Shown here piece after piece: positions 1-5,869 of a DNA stretch of 7,727 nt (the first letter of the stretch is position 1; every line of letters begins with the position of its first letter). The stretch is from assembly GCA_013003515.1 (NCBI GenBank), contig JABDIW010000052.1, positions 1-7,727 on the forward strand. Reading direction: 5' to 3'. Source of the stretch: Acidimicrobiia bacterium. GTDB lineage: Bacteria > Actinomycetota > Acidimicrobiia > Spongiisociales > UBA5794. Made by a program: the position numbers and the translations under genes. The notes beneath the pieces are model-generated. The model searched no databases. It saw only the letters and a program-made list of their open reading frames with translations, and was not told the DNA's origin.

Positions 1-132
1 TCGGGCCGTGTCCAGGTCCACGCGACGCGGCGAATCGGGAGCAAGAACGAACCCCACGGCGTCAGCGCCGGAGTCGACTGCGGCCTCTACGTCGTCGCGT
101 CGGGTCAACCCGCAGACCTTCACCCAGCTCAT
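1..132 (-). CDS. trpF: Phosphoribosylanthranilate isomerase TrpF, N-terminal part (cut by window edge)
   Basis: TrpF is the cytoplasmic enzyme that isomerises N-(5'-phosphoribosyl)anthranilate to CdRP, the step just before TrpC in tryptophan synthesis. Only the first 44 codons are present. They start with MSWVKVCGLTRRDDVEAA, which is the first beta strand of the TrpF TIM barrel with the expected catalytic cysteine (Cys7 in KVCGLT). The typical GADAVGFVLAPDSPRRV stretch follows at about residues 23-38. The ATG overlaps the trpC stop codon in an ATGA arrangement (129-132), and an AGAGGG ribosome binding site lies about 9 bases upstream inside trpC, so translational coupling is likely. The rest of the gene lies left of position 1, so its integrity cannot be judged. 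A distinct trpF is notable because many actinobacteria rely on the bifunctional PriA instead. Confidence 0.93.
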   Translation of the reverse strand, partial: MSWVKVCGLTRRDDVEAAVDSGADAVGFVLAPDSPRRVDLDTAR

Positions 133-899
133 GTCGCCGTCCCTCTGAGCTCCTCGATCAGCCCCCCCGGCTCAGGCACGGTGACGAGGGCTTCACCTAC
201 GAGGATCGCGTCGTACCCAGCAGCAGCCATGCGGGACGCTCCCGCTGCGCTCGAGATCCCCGACTCGGCGACGGTCACGACCCCATCGAGGAGCGGAGCG
301 ATGGTCTCAGCGACTGCAAGGTCGGGTTCGAAGGTGGAGAGGTCACGATTGTTGACTCCGACGATGGAGGCGCCCGCATCACGAGCGCGGTGGGCCTCCT
401 CGGGCGTGTGCACCTCCACGAGGGCATCGAGGCCGGCCTCCCGGGCCTCGTCGATCAGCAAGCTCAGGCCGGCATCGTCGAGCGCGGCAACGATCAGCAG
501 GACGGCAGCCGCTCCCCATGCCCGGGCCTCCCAGATCTGCTCGGGAGCGAGGATGAAGTCCTTGCGGAGCACGGGAATCGACACCGACTCGGCCACGACG
601 AGCATGTCCTCGATACTGCCGCCGAAGAAGTCCGGCTCGGTGAGCACCGACACTGCGGCTGCCCCACCGGCGGCATAGGCAGAGGCCCTGGCCACGGGAT
701 CGATGTCGGGTGCAAGGGCTCCGGCCGATGGCGATCTCCGTTTGATCTCGGCGATGACGGAAAGGCCGGGGGCGGCAAGGGCATCCCGGAACGACGGTGG
801 GGGCCGGCCGGACAGCGCTTCGGCCCGTTCCACCACGACCGGGCTCAGCTCGAGGCGGGACGCCGTTGCAGCAAGGATCTCGTCGAGGATCGTCGGCAT
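129..899 (-). CDS. trpC: Indole-3-glycerol phosphate synthase TrpC
   Basis: TrpC catalyses ring closure and decarboxylation of CdRP to indole-3-glycerol phosphate in the cytoplasm. The 256-residue protein has normal length for the monofunctional enzyme and covers the whole TIM barrel. Residues matching the known active site are visible: Glu51 and Lys53 in AEIKRRSPS, Lys113 in LRKDF, Glu162 in LVEVH, Asn183 in GVNNRDL, and Glu212-Ser213 in VAESGI. The phosphate-binding end GYDAILVGEAL lies at about 229-238. The chosen ATG gives the usual N-terminus (MPTILDEILAAT). No strong ribosome binding site is visible before it. It follows the cytochrome c gene after 33 bases and overlaps trpF by 4 bases. 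It is not fused to TrpF, unlike the enterobacterial enzyme. Nothing suggests loss of activity. Confidence 0.97.
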   Translation of the reverse strand: MPTILDEILAATASRLELSPVVVERAEALSGRPPPSFRDALAAPGLSVIAEIKRRSPSAGALAPDIDPVARASAYAAGGAAAVSVLTEPDFFGGSIEDMLVVAESVSIPVLRKDFILAPEQIWEARAWGAAAVLLIVAALDDAGLSLLIDEAREAGLDALVEVHTPEEAHRARDAGASIVGVNNRDLSTFEPDLAVAETIAPLLDGVVTVAESGISSAAGASRMAAAGYDAILVGEALVTVPEPGGLIEELRGTAT

Positions 900-932
900 G
901 GCGGCATCGTAGGGGTGACGACGTTCCTGGGG

Positions 933-1229
933 TCACGGTCCCGACTGGAGCACCCGAATGTGGTCGACCAGCGACTGGATCTGCTCGTCTGTCAACGTGT
1001 CGAACGAAGGCATGGACCCGGGCCCCACCCTGATCACGCCCTCGAGTTGATCGTCGACCAGATCCACCGCGGCGGACGATCCATCGATGGCCGGGCCGAT
1101 GCCACCGGCACCCTCGGCCCCGTGGCAGGAGGCACACCGCTGGCCAAACAAGTCTGCACCGACGAGGCCGCTCTCCGCACAGCCGGCAAGGCACACAATG
1201 AGCACGAGGCTGACGAGGACCCTCTTCAT
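933..1229 (-). CDS. Small monoheme cytochrome c lipoprotein
   Basis: This is a predicted membrane-anchored electron carrier on the outer face of the cytoplasmic membrane. From the ATG at 1229 it has 98 residues. It begins with a positively charged, hydrophobic signal sequence (MKRVLVSLVLIVCLAGC) ending in a lipobox, with Cys17 the likely lipidated residue. The mature part is only about 81 residues. It holds one heme-attachment motif CASCH (Cys32, Cys35, His36 as proximal ligand) and a likely distal ligand Met73 in GPGSMPSF, followed by the C-terminal helix LTDEQIQSLVDHIRVL. This is the compact class I cytochrome c layout seen in cytochrome c551/c6-like proteins. A GTG at 1238 would add three residues and place the start 1 base after the kinase stop; I prefer the ATG because it directly precedes the KR of the signal peptide. 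No clear ribosome binding site is visible, so translation may depend on the kinase gene upstream. The redox partner is unknown. Confidence 0.88.
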   Translation of the reverse strand: MKRVLVSLVLIVCLAGCAESGLVGADLFGQRCASCHGAEGAGGIGPAIDGSSAAVDLVDDQLEGVIRVGPGSMPSFDTLTDEQIQSLVDHIRVLQSGP

Positions 1230-1239
1230 CGGCGGCACG

Positions 1240-2625
1240 CTACTGACGCGGCAGCCGAACCGAGAACGTCGAACCCGTCCCGGGGGTACTCGCCACGTCG
1301 AGGGTTCCCCCGAGCAGCACCACCAGCTGTCTGGTGATGGCGAGGCCGAGACCGGAGCCCTCAGGACGCAAGGGCCGATGCCGGTCCGCCACGTAGCGGC
1401 GATCGAATATGCGATCGAGCTCCTCGGCCTCGATGCCGGGCCCGGTGTCGGTCACCGAGAACTCGACCCCGTCGGCTGCCGGGCCGAGTCGAGCAGAGAT
1501 CGTGCCTCCCTCGGGTGTGTGGCGGAGAGCGTTCTCCACGAGGTTGCCCACGACTTGGCCCACCCGGTCGGGATCGGTTGTGACGACGCCGACCTCATCG
1601 ACGGCGACGCTCATGCGGAGACCGGCCGGCTTGGCACGATCGGCGAAGGGGACGAGGAGCTCCCGGACGTGGGCAGCCAGGTCCACCTCCTCGCGGTGAA
1701 CGGTGAAGTGACCCGCCTCCAGCCGACCCAGGGTCATCAGGTCCTCGACGAGCCTTCCGAGGCGCTGCGCCTGGGCACCAATCACTCCCCCGACTCGCCG
1801 CAGGTCGTCCGCCGGCACGTCATCCTCAGCAAGCGCTTCTCCGTATCCGCGAATCGTCGTCAGCGGGGTTCGCAGATCGTGGGAGACACTCAACAGGAAC
1901 TCGCGCTCGCGAACGCGGCCTTCTTCCAGCCGCGACGCCATCTCGTTGAATGCCCGGCCCAGATCGGCCACCTCGTCAACTCCCGACTCGGGGGCACGGA
2001 CGGCGAACTCGCCACCCGCAAGGGTCTGAGCAGCCAGCGCCAGTTCGTCGACGGCCTTGCCGTTCGATCGCGCCAACCATGCGGCGAGAGCCACCGCGAG
2101 CAGTGCACCCACACCGAGAGACAGCACCAGCGCCCCGCTCAACCCACTCCCCGGGAGATCGGTCGACCGGGCGATGGCGACAACCGCAGGACGCGTCCTG
2201 GTGCCGACATCGACGTCGATGCCCACGATGGCGACGGCCATCGGCACACCACCGATCACGGTCTCCGATAGGGATCGCGCAGCGATGGGGGGCTCGTCGG
2301 GCAACACCACGGGCTCGGGGCCGACCGGCCGCACCCGGCCGGCTACCACGAGCCCGACCTCGACGATGTCGTGACCGCCGACGAGGCGAACCGTCTCGAT
2401 CAGCTCGAGGACCGGACGCGGGGCGTCGATGGCTGAGCCGTCACGGCCGGACAGCGCATCCGAGAGCTGGGAACCGACCACCGTTGCAGTGGCTTCGGCT
2501 TGGCGGAACAAGTCGTCGCGAACCTCTGCCTGGAAGCGACGGTTGACACCGGCGGCGAGGATCACGCCAACCACCAGGACGATGAGGGCAATGCCGGTCA
2601 CACCGAAGAAGATCCGGCGCCGCAT
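1240..2625 (-). CDS. Sensor histidine kinase with HAMP domain
   Basis: This is an inner-membrane sensor kinase of 461 residues that should phosphorylate the response regulator encoded just upstream. Membrane helices lie at about 5-26 and 161-185, enclosing an extracytoplasmic domain of about 130 residues that I do not recognise. HAMP covers about 186-238. HisKA has SVSHDLRTPLT with phospho-acceptor His249. The ATPase domain shows the N box NLVENALRH (361-369), G1 box DTGPG (393-397), an F-box-like IFDRRY, and G2 box GSGLGLAI (423-430). All catalytic boxes are intact. The sensor domain contains no cysteine, so sensing by a disulfide or covalent heme in this domain is unlikely. The ATG at 2625 overlaps the regulator stop as TGATG and has a strong GGAGGGG site just upstream. 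The cytochrome c gene begins 10 bases after the TAG stop. The signal is unknown. Confidence 0.95.
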   Translation of the reverse strand: MRRRIFFGVTGIALIVLVVGVILAAGVNRRFQAEVRDDLFRQAEATATVVGSQLSDALSGRDGSAIDAPRPVLELIETVRLVGGHDIVEVGLVVAGRVRPVGPEPVVLPDEPPIAARSLSETVIGGVPMAVAIVGIDVDVGTRTRPAVVAIARSTDLPGSGLSGALVLSLGVGALLAVALAAWLARSNGKAVDELALAAQTLAGGEFAVRAPESGVDEVADLGRAFNEMASRLEEGRVREREFLLSVSHDLRTPLTTIRGYGEALAEDDVPADDLRRVGGVIGAQAQRLGRLVEDLMTLGRLEAGHFTVHREEVDLAAHVRELLVPFADRAKPAGLRMSVAVDEVGVVTTDPDRVGQVVGNLVENALRHTPEGGTISARLGPAADGVEFSVTDTGPGIEAEELDRIFDRRYVADRHRPLRPEGSGLGLAITRQLVVLLGGTLDVASTPGTGSTFSVRLPRQ

Positions 2626-3308
2626 CACCCCTCCATCCGATAGCCGACACCCCACACGGTCTCGATCGGGATGCCCGGCACCTTCTTGCGGAGTTGCCTG
2701 ACGTGAACATCCACCGTGCGAGTCTCCCCGAAGTAGTCATAACCCCAGACCGACTCGAGGATCTGGCCTCGTGACAACGCAAGACCGGTGTTGGTTGCGA
2801 GGTACCACGCCAGATCGAACTCACGAGCTGTGGGTCGCACCACGGCGCCGTCGGGCAAGACCACTTCGCGCCGACCCTCGTCGATCCGGTATCCGCCTAC
2901 CTCGACGACGGCCGTGCCGGGCCTGTCCTCCTCTGCCCGGCGGAGCACCGCTTTGACGCGCGCCACCAGTTCCCGGGGGGAGAACGGCTTGGTCACATAG
3001 TCATCGGCACCGAGCTCCAGACCGAGCACCTTGTCGATCTCGGAATCACGCGCCGTCAAGATCAGGATCGGAACGTCGGACGCAGCACGCAACTCCTTGC
3101 ACACGTCGACGCCATCCATGTCGGGCAGGCCGAGGTCGAGGAGAACGGCCCTGATGGGTGACCCGGAGGCGATGTCGAGACCGGCGCGGCCAGACACGGC
3201 GTGGGCCAACCTGAACCCGGCCTTCTCCACGTAGAGCCGGACGACGTCTGCGATGTCCGGATCGTCCTCGATGAGGAGCACCGTCCCGCCCTTGATCGAC
3301 TCGTTCAT
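2625..3308 (-). CDS. OmpR/PhoB-family response regulator
   Basis: This is a cytoplasmic DNA-binding response regulator of 227 residues, a typical length for the family. The receiver domain (about 8-122) has the acidic pair Asp15-Asp16, phospho-acceptor Asp58 in LLDLGLPDMDG, Thr85 in LILTARD and Lys107 in DDYVTKPFSP, so every residue of the phosphorylation site is present. The winged-helix DNA-binding domain (about 133-227) shows the family signature LTPTERE-like RPTAREFDLAWYL, the recognition helix region RTVDVHVRQLRKK and the end VWGVGYRM. The ATG at 3308 starts the usual short leader before VLLIEDD; the frame is open further upstream but that part overlaps ygfZ and is not family-like. It starts 13 bases after the ygfZ stop, with only a weak site before it, and overlaps the kinase gene by one base. 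The kinase is its evident partner. Target genes cannot be told from the window. Confidence 0.96.
   Translation of the reverse strand: MNESIKGGTVLLIEDDPDIADVVRLYVEKAGFRLAHAVSGRAGLDIASGSPIRAVLLDLGLPDMDGVDVCKELRAASDVPILILTARDSEIDKVLGLELGADDYVTKPFSPRELVARVKAVLRRAEEDRPGTAVVEVGGYRIDEGRREVVLPDGAVVRPTAREFDLAWYLATNTGLALSRGQILESVWGYDYFGETRTVDVHVRQLRKKVPGIPIETVWGVGYRMEG
2628..2634 (-). promoter_or_regulatory. Ribosome binding site of the sensor kinase gene
   Basis: On the minus strand the sequence GGAGGGG lies inside the last codons of the response regulator, just before the TGATG overlap. The GGAGG core is 4 bases from the kinase ATG. It supports the start at 2625 over the longer in-frame reading that begins inside the regulator gene. 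A GTG immediately before the ATG is a possible alternative start. It is the clearest ribosome binding site in the minus-strand block. Confidence 0.65.
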
Positions 3309-3321
3309 ACCTGGATGATCG

Positions 3322-4308
3322 TCACGTCGTGTTCGAGGAGTGTGAAGACTCGATGAGGCCTGGCTCGAGCGGAAAGGCACGAACGGTCGCCGCGGCCTGA
3401 CCGCCCTCCCAGCGCACGACGACCGGTGAGCCGGGCTCCACCTCGGCCCGGACGGTGGCATAGGCGACGGGGGCCCGCATGTCGAGCGATTCGGCGACCG
3501 AGGTGACCTCTCCGACCACGTCGTCGGCGACAACCACCGACGCCCGGGGCGGCGGCAACACGGCCTCACTGAATACGAGCCCTCGACCCAGGCGATTGAC
3601 GTGACCCCTGCTGTCGATCCGGGCCACGAGTTCTTGCCCGAGGTAACACCCCTTGGTGAAGCTGACCGCGCCGTCGACCAGATCCGCTTCAGCCGGGATC
3701 GTGCCTTCATCGACATCCACACCCATCACCGGTTCTCCGCGTTCGATGAGAACCGCAGTTCTCGACAGCTTCCCGACCGGGACTGCGCCTGCGGCGACGA
3801 CTTCCTCGAGCTGGGGTCCGATCAGGACCGACCGGGGCGGACCCTCGTGGCGGAAGCCGAGCGCCGCCACGACACCGTCGGCGTTCTCGGTCCAGCCCGG
3901 GGTGGGATCGAACCCGAGCCCGAGAAGGACGGCGGGTGCACCCTGACCCCACACCTCGAGCACCGGCCGCTCGTCGATCGAGATGTCTGCATCGACACGA
4001 ATCTTGAACCTGGCGAGAGCAGCCGCGGTCACGGTGTCGTATCCGGCGTCGGTGATGAGGCCCACGATTCCGTCACCGCGGAGTAGCCAGTGGGGGGCGA
4101 CGAGCTTGCCGCGGGGAGAGAGCAGGAGTGAACGCGCAACCGATCCGGGCGTCATCGCAGCCAGGTCCTGACTGATGAGACCATCCACGAAGTCGACCGC
4201 ATCCGGGCCCTTGATCCACACCAGGCCCCGCGCCCCCGCCACCACTCCGGCACCGCGTTTCAGCGCGAGGTACTCGCCGGTCACGTCTCCGAAGGAGTCG
4301 GGAATCAC
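3322..4308 (-). CDS. ygfZ: YgfZ/GcvT-like folate-binding protein
   Basis: YgfZ-family proteins are cytoplasmic, tetrahydrofolate-binding relatives of the glycine cleavage T-protein. In E. coli YgfZ supports certain Fe-S enzymes, including the tRNA thiotransferase MiaB. Here the signature KGCYLGQE lies at residues 219-226 of a 328-residue protein, with the conserved Cys221. Upstream are the family-like segments VDFVDGLISQDLAAMTPG and SLLLSPRGKLVAPHWL, and the C-terminal barrel follows. The start is chosen at GTG 4308 because it overlaps the trpE stop as GTGA, the same coupling type as trpC/trpF. The frame stays open to 4365, but that would add 19 glycine- and arginine-rich residues that are unlike the family N-terminus. 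It precedes the response regulator by 13 bases. Glycine cleavage T-protein itself is less likely because of the KGCYLGQE motif. The role in a trp transcript is not known. Confidence 0.92.
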   Translation of the reverse strand: MIPDSFGDVTGEYLALKRGAGVVAGARGLVWIKGPDAVDFVDGLISQDLAAMTPGSVARSLLLSPRGKLVAPHWLLRGDGIVGLITDAGYDTVTAAALARFKIRVDADISIDERPVLEVWGQGAPAVLLGLGFDPTPGWTENADGVVAALGFRHEGPPRSVLIGPQLEEVVAAGAVPVGKLSRTAVLIERGEPVMGVDVDEGTIPAEADLVDGAVSFTKGCYLGQELVARIDSRGHVNRLGRGLVFSEAVLPPPRASVVVADDVVGEVTSVAESLDMRAPVAYATVRAEVEPGSPVVVRWEGGQAAATVRAFPLEPGLIESSHSSNTT

Positions 4309-5777
4309 TCGAGGTGCCCTGCCGCTGCCACGGCCGACAACGCCGCCGCAGCCTTGCTCAGACACTCCAGGTACTCGGCGGTCGGGTCGCTGTCGGCGAC
4401 AACCCCGGCCCCGGCCTGCACCCAGGCCTTGCCGTCGGCGATGACGAGCGTTCGGAGTGCGATGGCGGTGTCGACGTTGCCGGAGAAGTCGATGTAGCCA
4501 ACGGCTCCCGCATACGGTCCCCGCGCCGTCGGTTCCAGCTCATCGATGATCTCCATGGCCCGAACCTTCGGGGCGCCGGAAACCGTGCCGTGGGGGAACG
4601 TGGCTCGCAGGACATCGACGGGCCCGATGCCGGGACGCAGCGTGCCGGAGACGCCAGACACGATGTGCATGACGTGGCTGTAACGCTCGATGACCATCAG
4701 CTCGTCGACCGTCACCGATCCGAACTCGCAGACCCTCCCCAGATCGTTGCGGGCGAGGTCGACGAGCATCACGTGCTCGGCGCGTTCCTTGGGATCCGCG
4801 AGGAGCTCGGCTTCGAGTGCGTCGTCCTCGGCGGCCGTTGCCCCTCGGGGTTTGGTGCCGGCGATCGGCCGTGACGTGGCGATGCCGTCACGGGCTCGGG
4901 TCATGAGCTCGGGCGACGATCCGACGATGGCAACGTCGCCGTGCCTCACGAAGAACAGGAACGGAGAGGGGTTGACGAGACGCAGCGCCCGATATGCCGC
5001 GAAGGCATCGCCCGCGAACTCGACCTCGAGCCGCAGGGACGGAACCACCTGAAACACATCCCCGGCTTCCACGTACCCGATCGCACGCACAACCGCTGCC
5101 TCGTACTCGCCCTGGCTCATACTCGCCCGGTAGTCGGGGGTCGCGTCGAAAGCCGGACGAGGTCCGACCCGGTGAGCGGTCTCTGCTCCGAGCCGGGCGG
5201 CGTCGGCTTCGAGCTCGTCCAGCGCCGCATCGAAAGAAGCTCCGGCATCATCGGGACGGAACACGTTGTGGATCAGGAGAACCGTCTGGCGGAACCGGTC
5301 GAAGACGGCGAGCCGACCCACGAATTGCCACACCATCTCGGGCAGACCACGGTCATCGGTTGGCATGTCGGGGAGCTTCTCGACGTAGCGGACCGCGTCG
5401 TAGGCGAGGTAGCCGACAGCCCCGGCATGCAGAGGGGGCGCATCGCCCTCGAGCGGGGCAGCGCTGAACTGATCGAGGACTGCTTCGAGGACGGTGAGTG
5501 GATCGCCCTCGGGAACTGCCACGGAGCCCCCGTCGGCTGTGGTGACACCGTCACGAGCGGTGAGGGTGAACTCGGGGTCCCACCCGATGAACGACCACCG
5601 CGCCCACTGTTCGCCACCTTCGACCGACTCGAGGAGAAACCCGTCGGCTCCACCGACCAGCTTCTCGTAGACCGTCACGGGGGTCTCCCGGTCGGCGAGG
5701 ACCTCGGCGACAACCGGGACGACGTCGTAGCGGGTGGCGGCGTCGACAAAGGCGTCGCGGGTGGTGGTCACGATCAT
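4305..5777 (-). CDS. trpE: Anthranilate synthase component I TrpE
   Basis: TrpE converts chorismate to anthranilate, using ammonia passed from the TrpG glutaminase subunit, and is the usual point of feedback inhibition by tryptophan. The 490-residue protein has normal length. The inhibitor-binding motifs LLES (48-51) and NPSPF (269-273) are present, so feedback control is expected. The chorismate-binding domain shows GSSPE, RPIAGTKPRG, AEHVMLVDLARNDLG with catalytic-type His335, YSHVMHIVS, HGTVSGAPKVRAMEIIDE and GPYAGAVGYIDFSG. PIAGT, rather than the PIKGT common in PabB, favours anthranilate synthase over aminodeoxychorismate synthase. The ATG at 5777 gives an actinobacterial-type N-terminus (MIVTTTRDAF); the longer frame from a TTG at 5849 is less likely. 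No ribosome binding site is evident, so a leaderless or very short leader mRNA is possible. No trpG is fused or adjacent. It is the first gene of the minus-strand block. Confidence 0.96.
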   Translation of the reverse strand: MIVTTTRDAFVDAATRYDVVPVVAEVLADRETPVTVYEKLVGGADGFLLESVEGGEQWARWSFIGWDPEFTLTARDGVTTADGGSVAVPEGDPLTVLEAVLDQFSAAPLEGDAPPLHAGAVGYLAYDAVRYVEKLPDMPTDDRGLPEMVWQFVGRLAVFDRFRQTVLLIHNVFRPDDAGASFDAALDELEADAARLGAETAHRVGPRPAFDATPDYRASMSQGEYEAAVVRAIGYVEAGDVFQVVPSLRLEVEFAGDAFAAYRALRLVNPSPFLFFVRHGDVAIVGSSPELMTRARDGIATSRPIAGTKPRGATAAEDDALEAELLADPKERAEHVMLVDLARNDLGRVCEFGSVTVDELMVIERYSHVMHIVSGVSGTLRPGIGPVDVLRATFPHGTVSGAPKVRAMEIIDELEPTARGPYAGAVGYIDFSGNVDTAIALRTLVIADGKAWVQAGAGVVADSDPTAEYLECLSKAAAALSAVAAAGHLE

Positions 5778-5869
5778 GGCCGACGAGGGTATCAAGACTT
5801 CGTCGCTGTTCCGAGGGTCGCGTCGAGCGGGAACAACAACATGGGACAATGGCGTTGAGTCGCTGAACC
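5778..5869. promoter_or_regulatory. Divergent promoter region between trpE and ccdA
   Basis: These 92 bases separate the divergent trpE and ccdA starts, so any promoters for the two blocks should lie here or run into the coding ends. On the plus strand, GACAAT at 5845-5850 preceded by TGG is a weak extended -10 candidate about 19 bases before the ccdA ATG. No good -35 box accompanies it. I see no short open frame with tandem Trp codons, no clear terminator hairpin with a T run and no obvious operator palindrome, so classical trp attenuation is not supported. The assignment rests on gene layout more than on motifs. Confidence 0.5.
5786..5791 (-). promoter_or_regulatory. Possible -10 box for a leaderless trpE transcript
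   Basis: On the minus strand TACCCT fits the loose actinobacterial TANNNT pattern and ends 8 bases before the trpE ATG. Transcription from it would begin at or within a few bases of the start codon. This agrees with the lack of a Shine-Dalgarno sequence there. No TTGACA-like -35 element is visible at 16-18 bases, and a six-base match is weak evidence in GC-rich DNA. Confidence 0.25.

Noticed and set aside
379..1194. A 271-codon minus-strand frame across trpC and the cytochrome c gene
   Set aside because: It runs out of frame through two recognised genes and is extremely arginine- and proline-rich, with no domain signature.
1087..2271. A 394-codon open frame on the plus strand opposite the kinase and cytochrome c genes
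   Set aside because: It is antisense to the intact kinase and its product is low-complexity, rich in Gly, Arg, His and Gln, with no recognisable domain. Long antisense frames are common in GC-rich DNA.
3309..3722. Upstream extension of the response regulator frame
   Set aside because: It overlaps ygfZ, is unlike any receiver N-terminus and starts before the natural VLLIEDD leader, so ATG 3308 is the better start.
4305..5777. TrpE-like protein being PabB (aminodeoxychorismate synthase)
   Set aside because: Its proximity to folate-binding ygfZ raised this, but the PIAGT motif plus the LLES and NPSPF inhibitor-site motifs favour TrpE.
4941..5858. A 305-codon plus-strand open frame opposite trpE
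   Set aside because: It lies wholly opposite conserved trpE codons, has no family motifs, and its composition is typical of a shadow frame.
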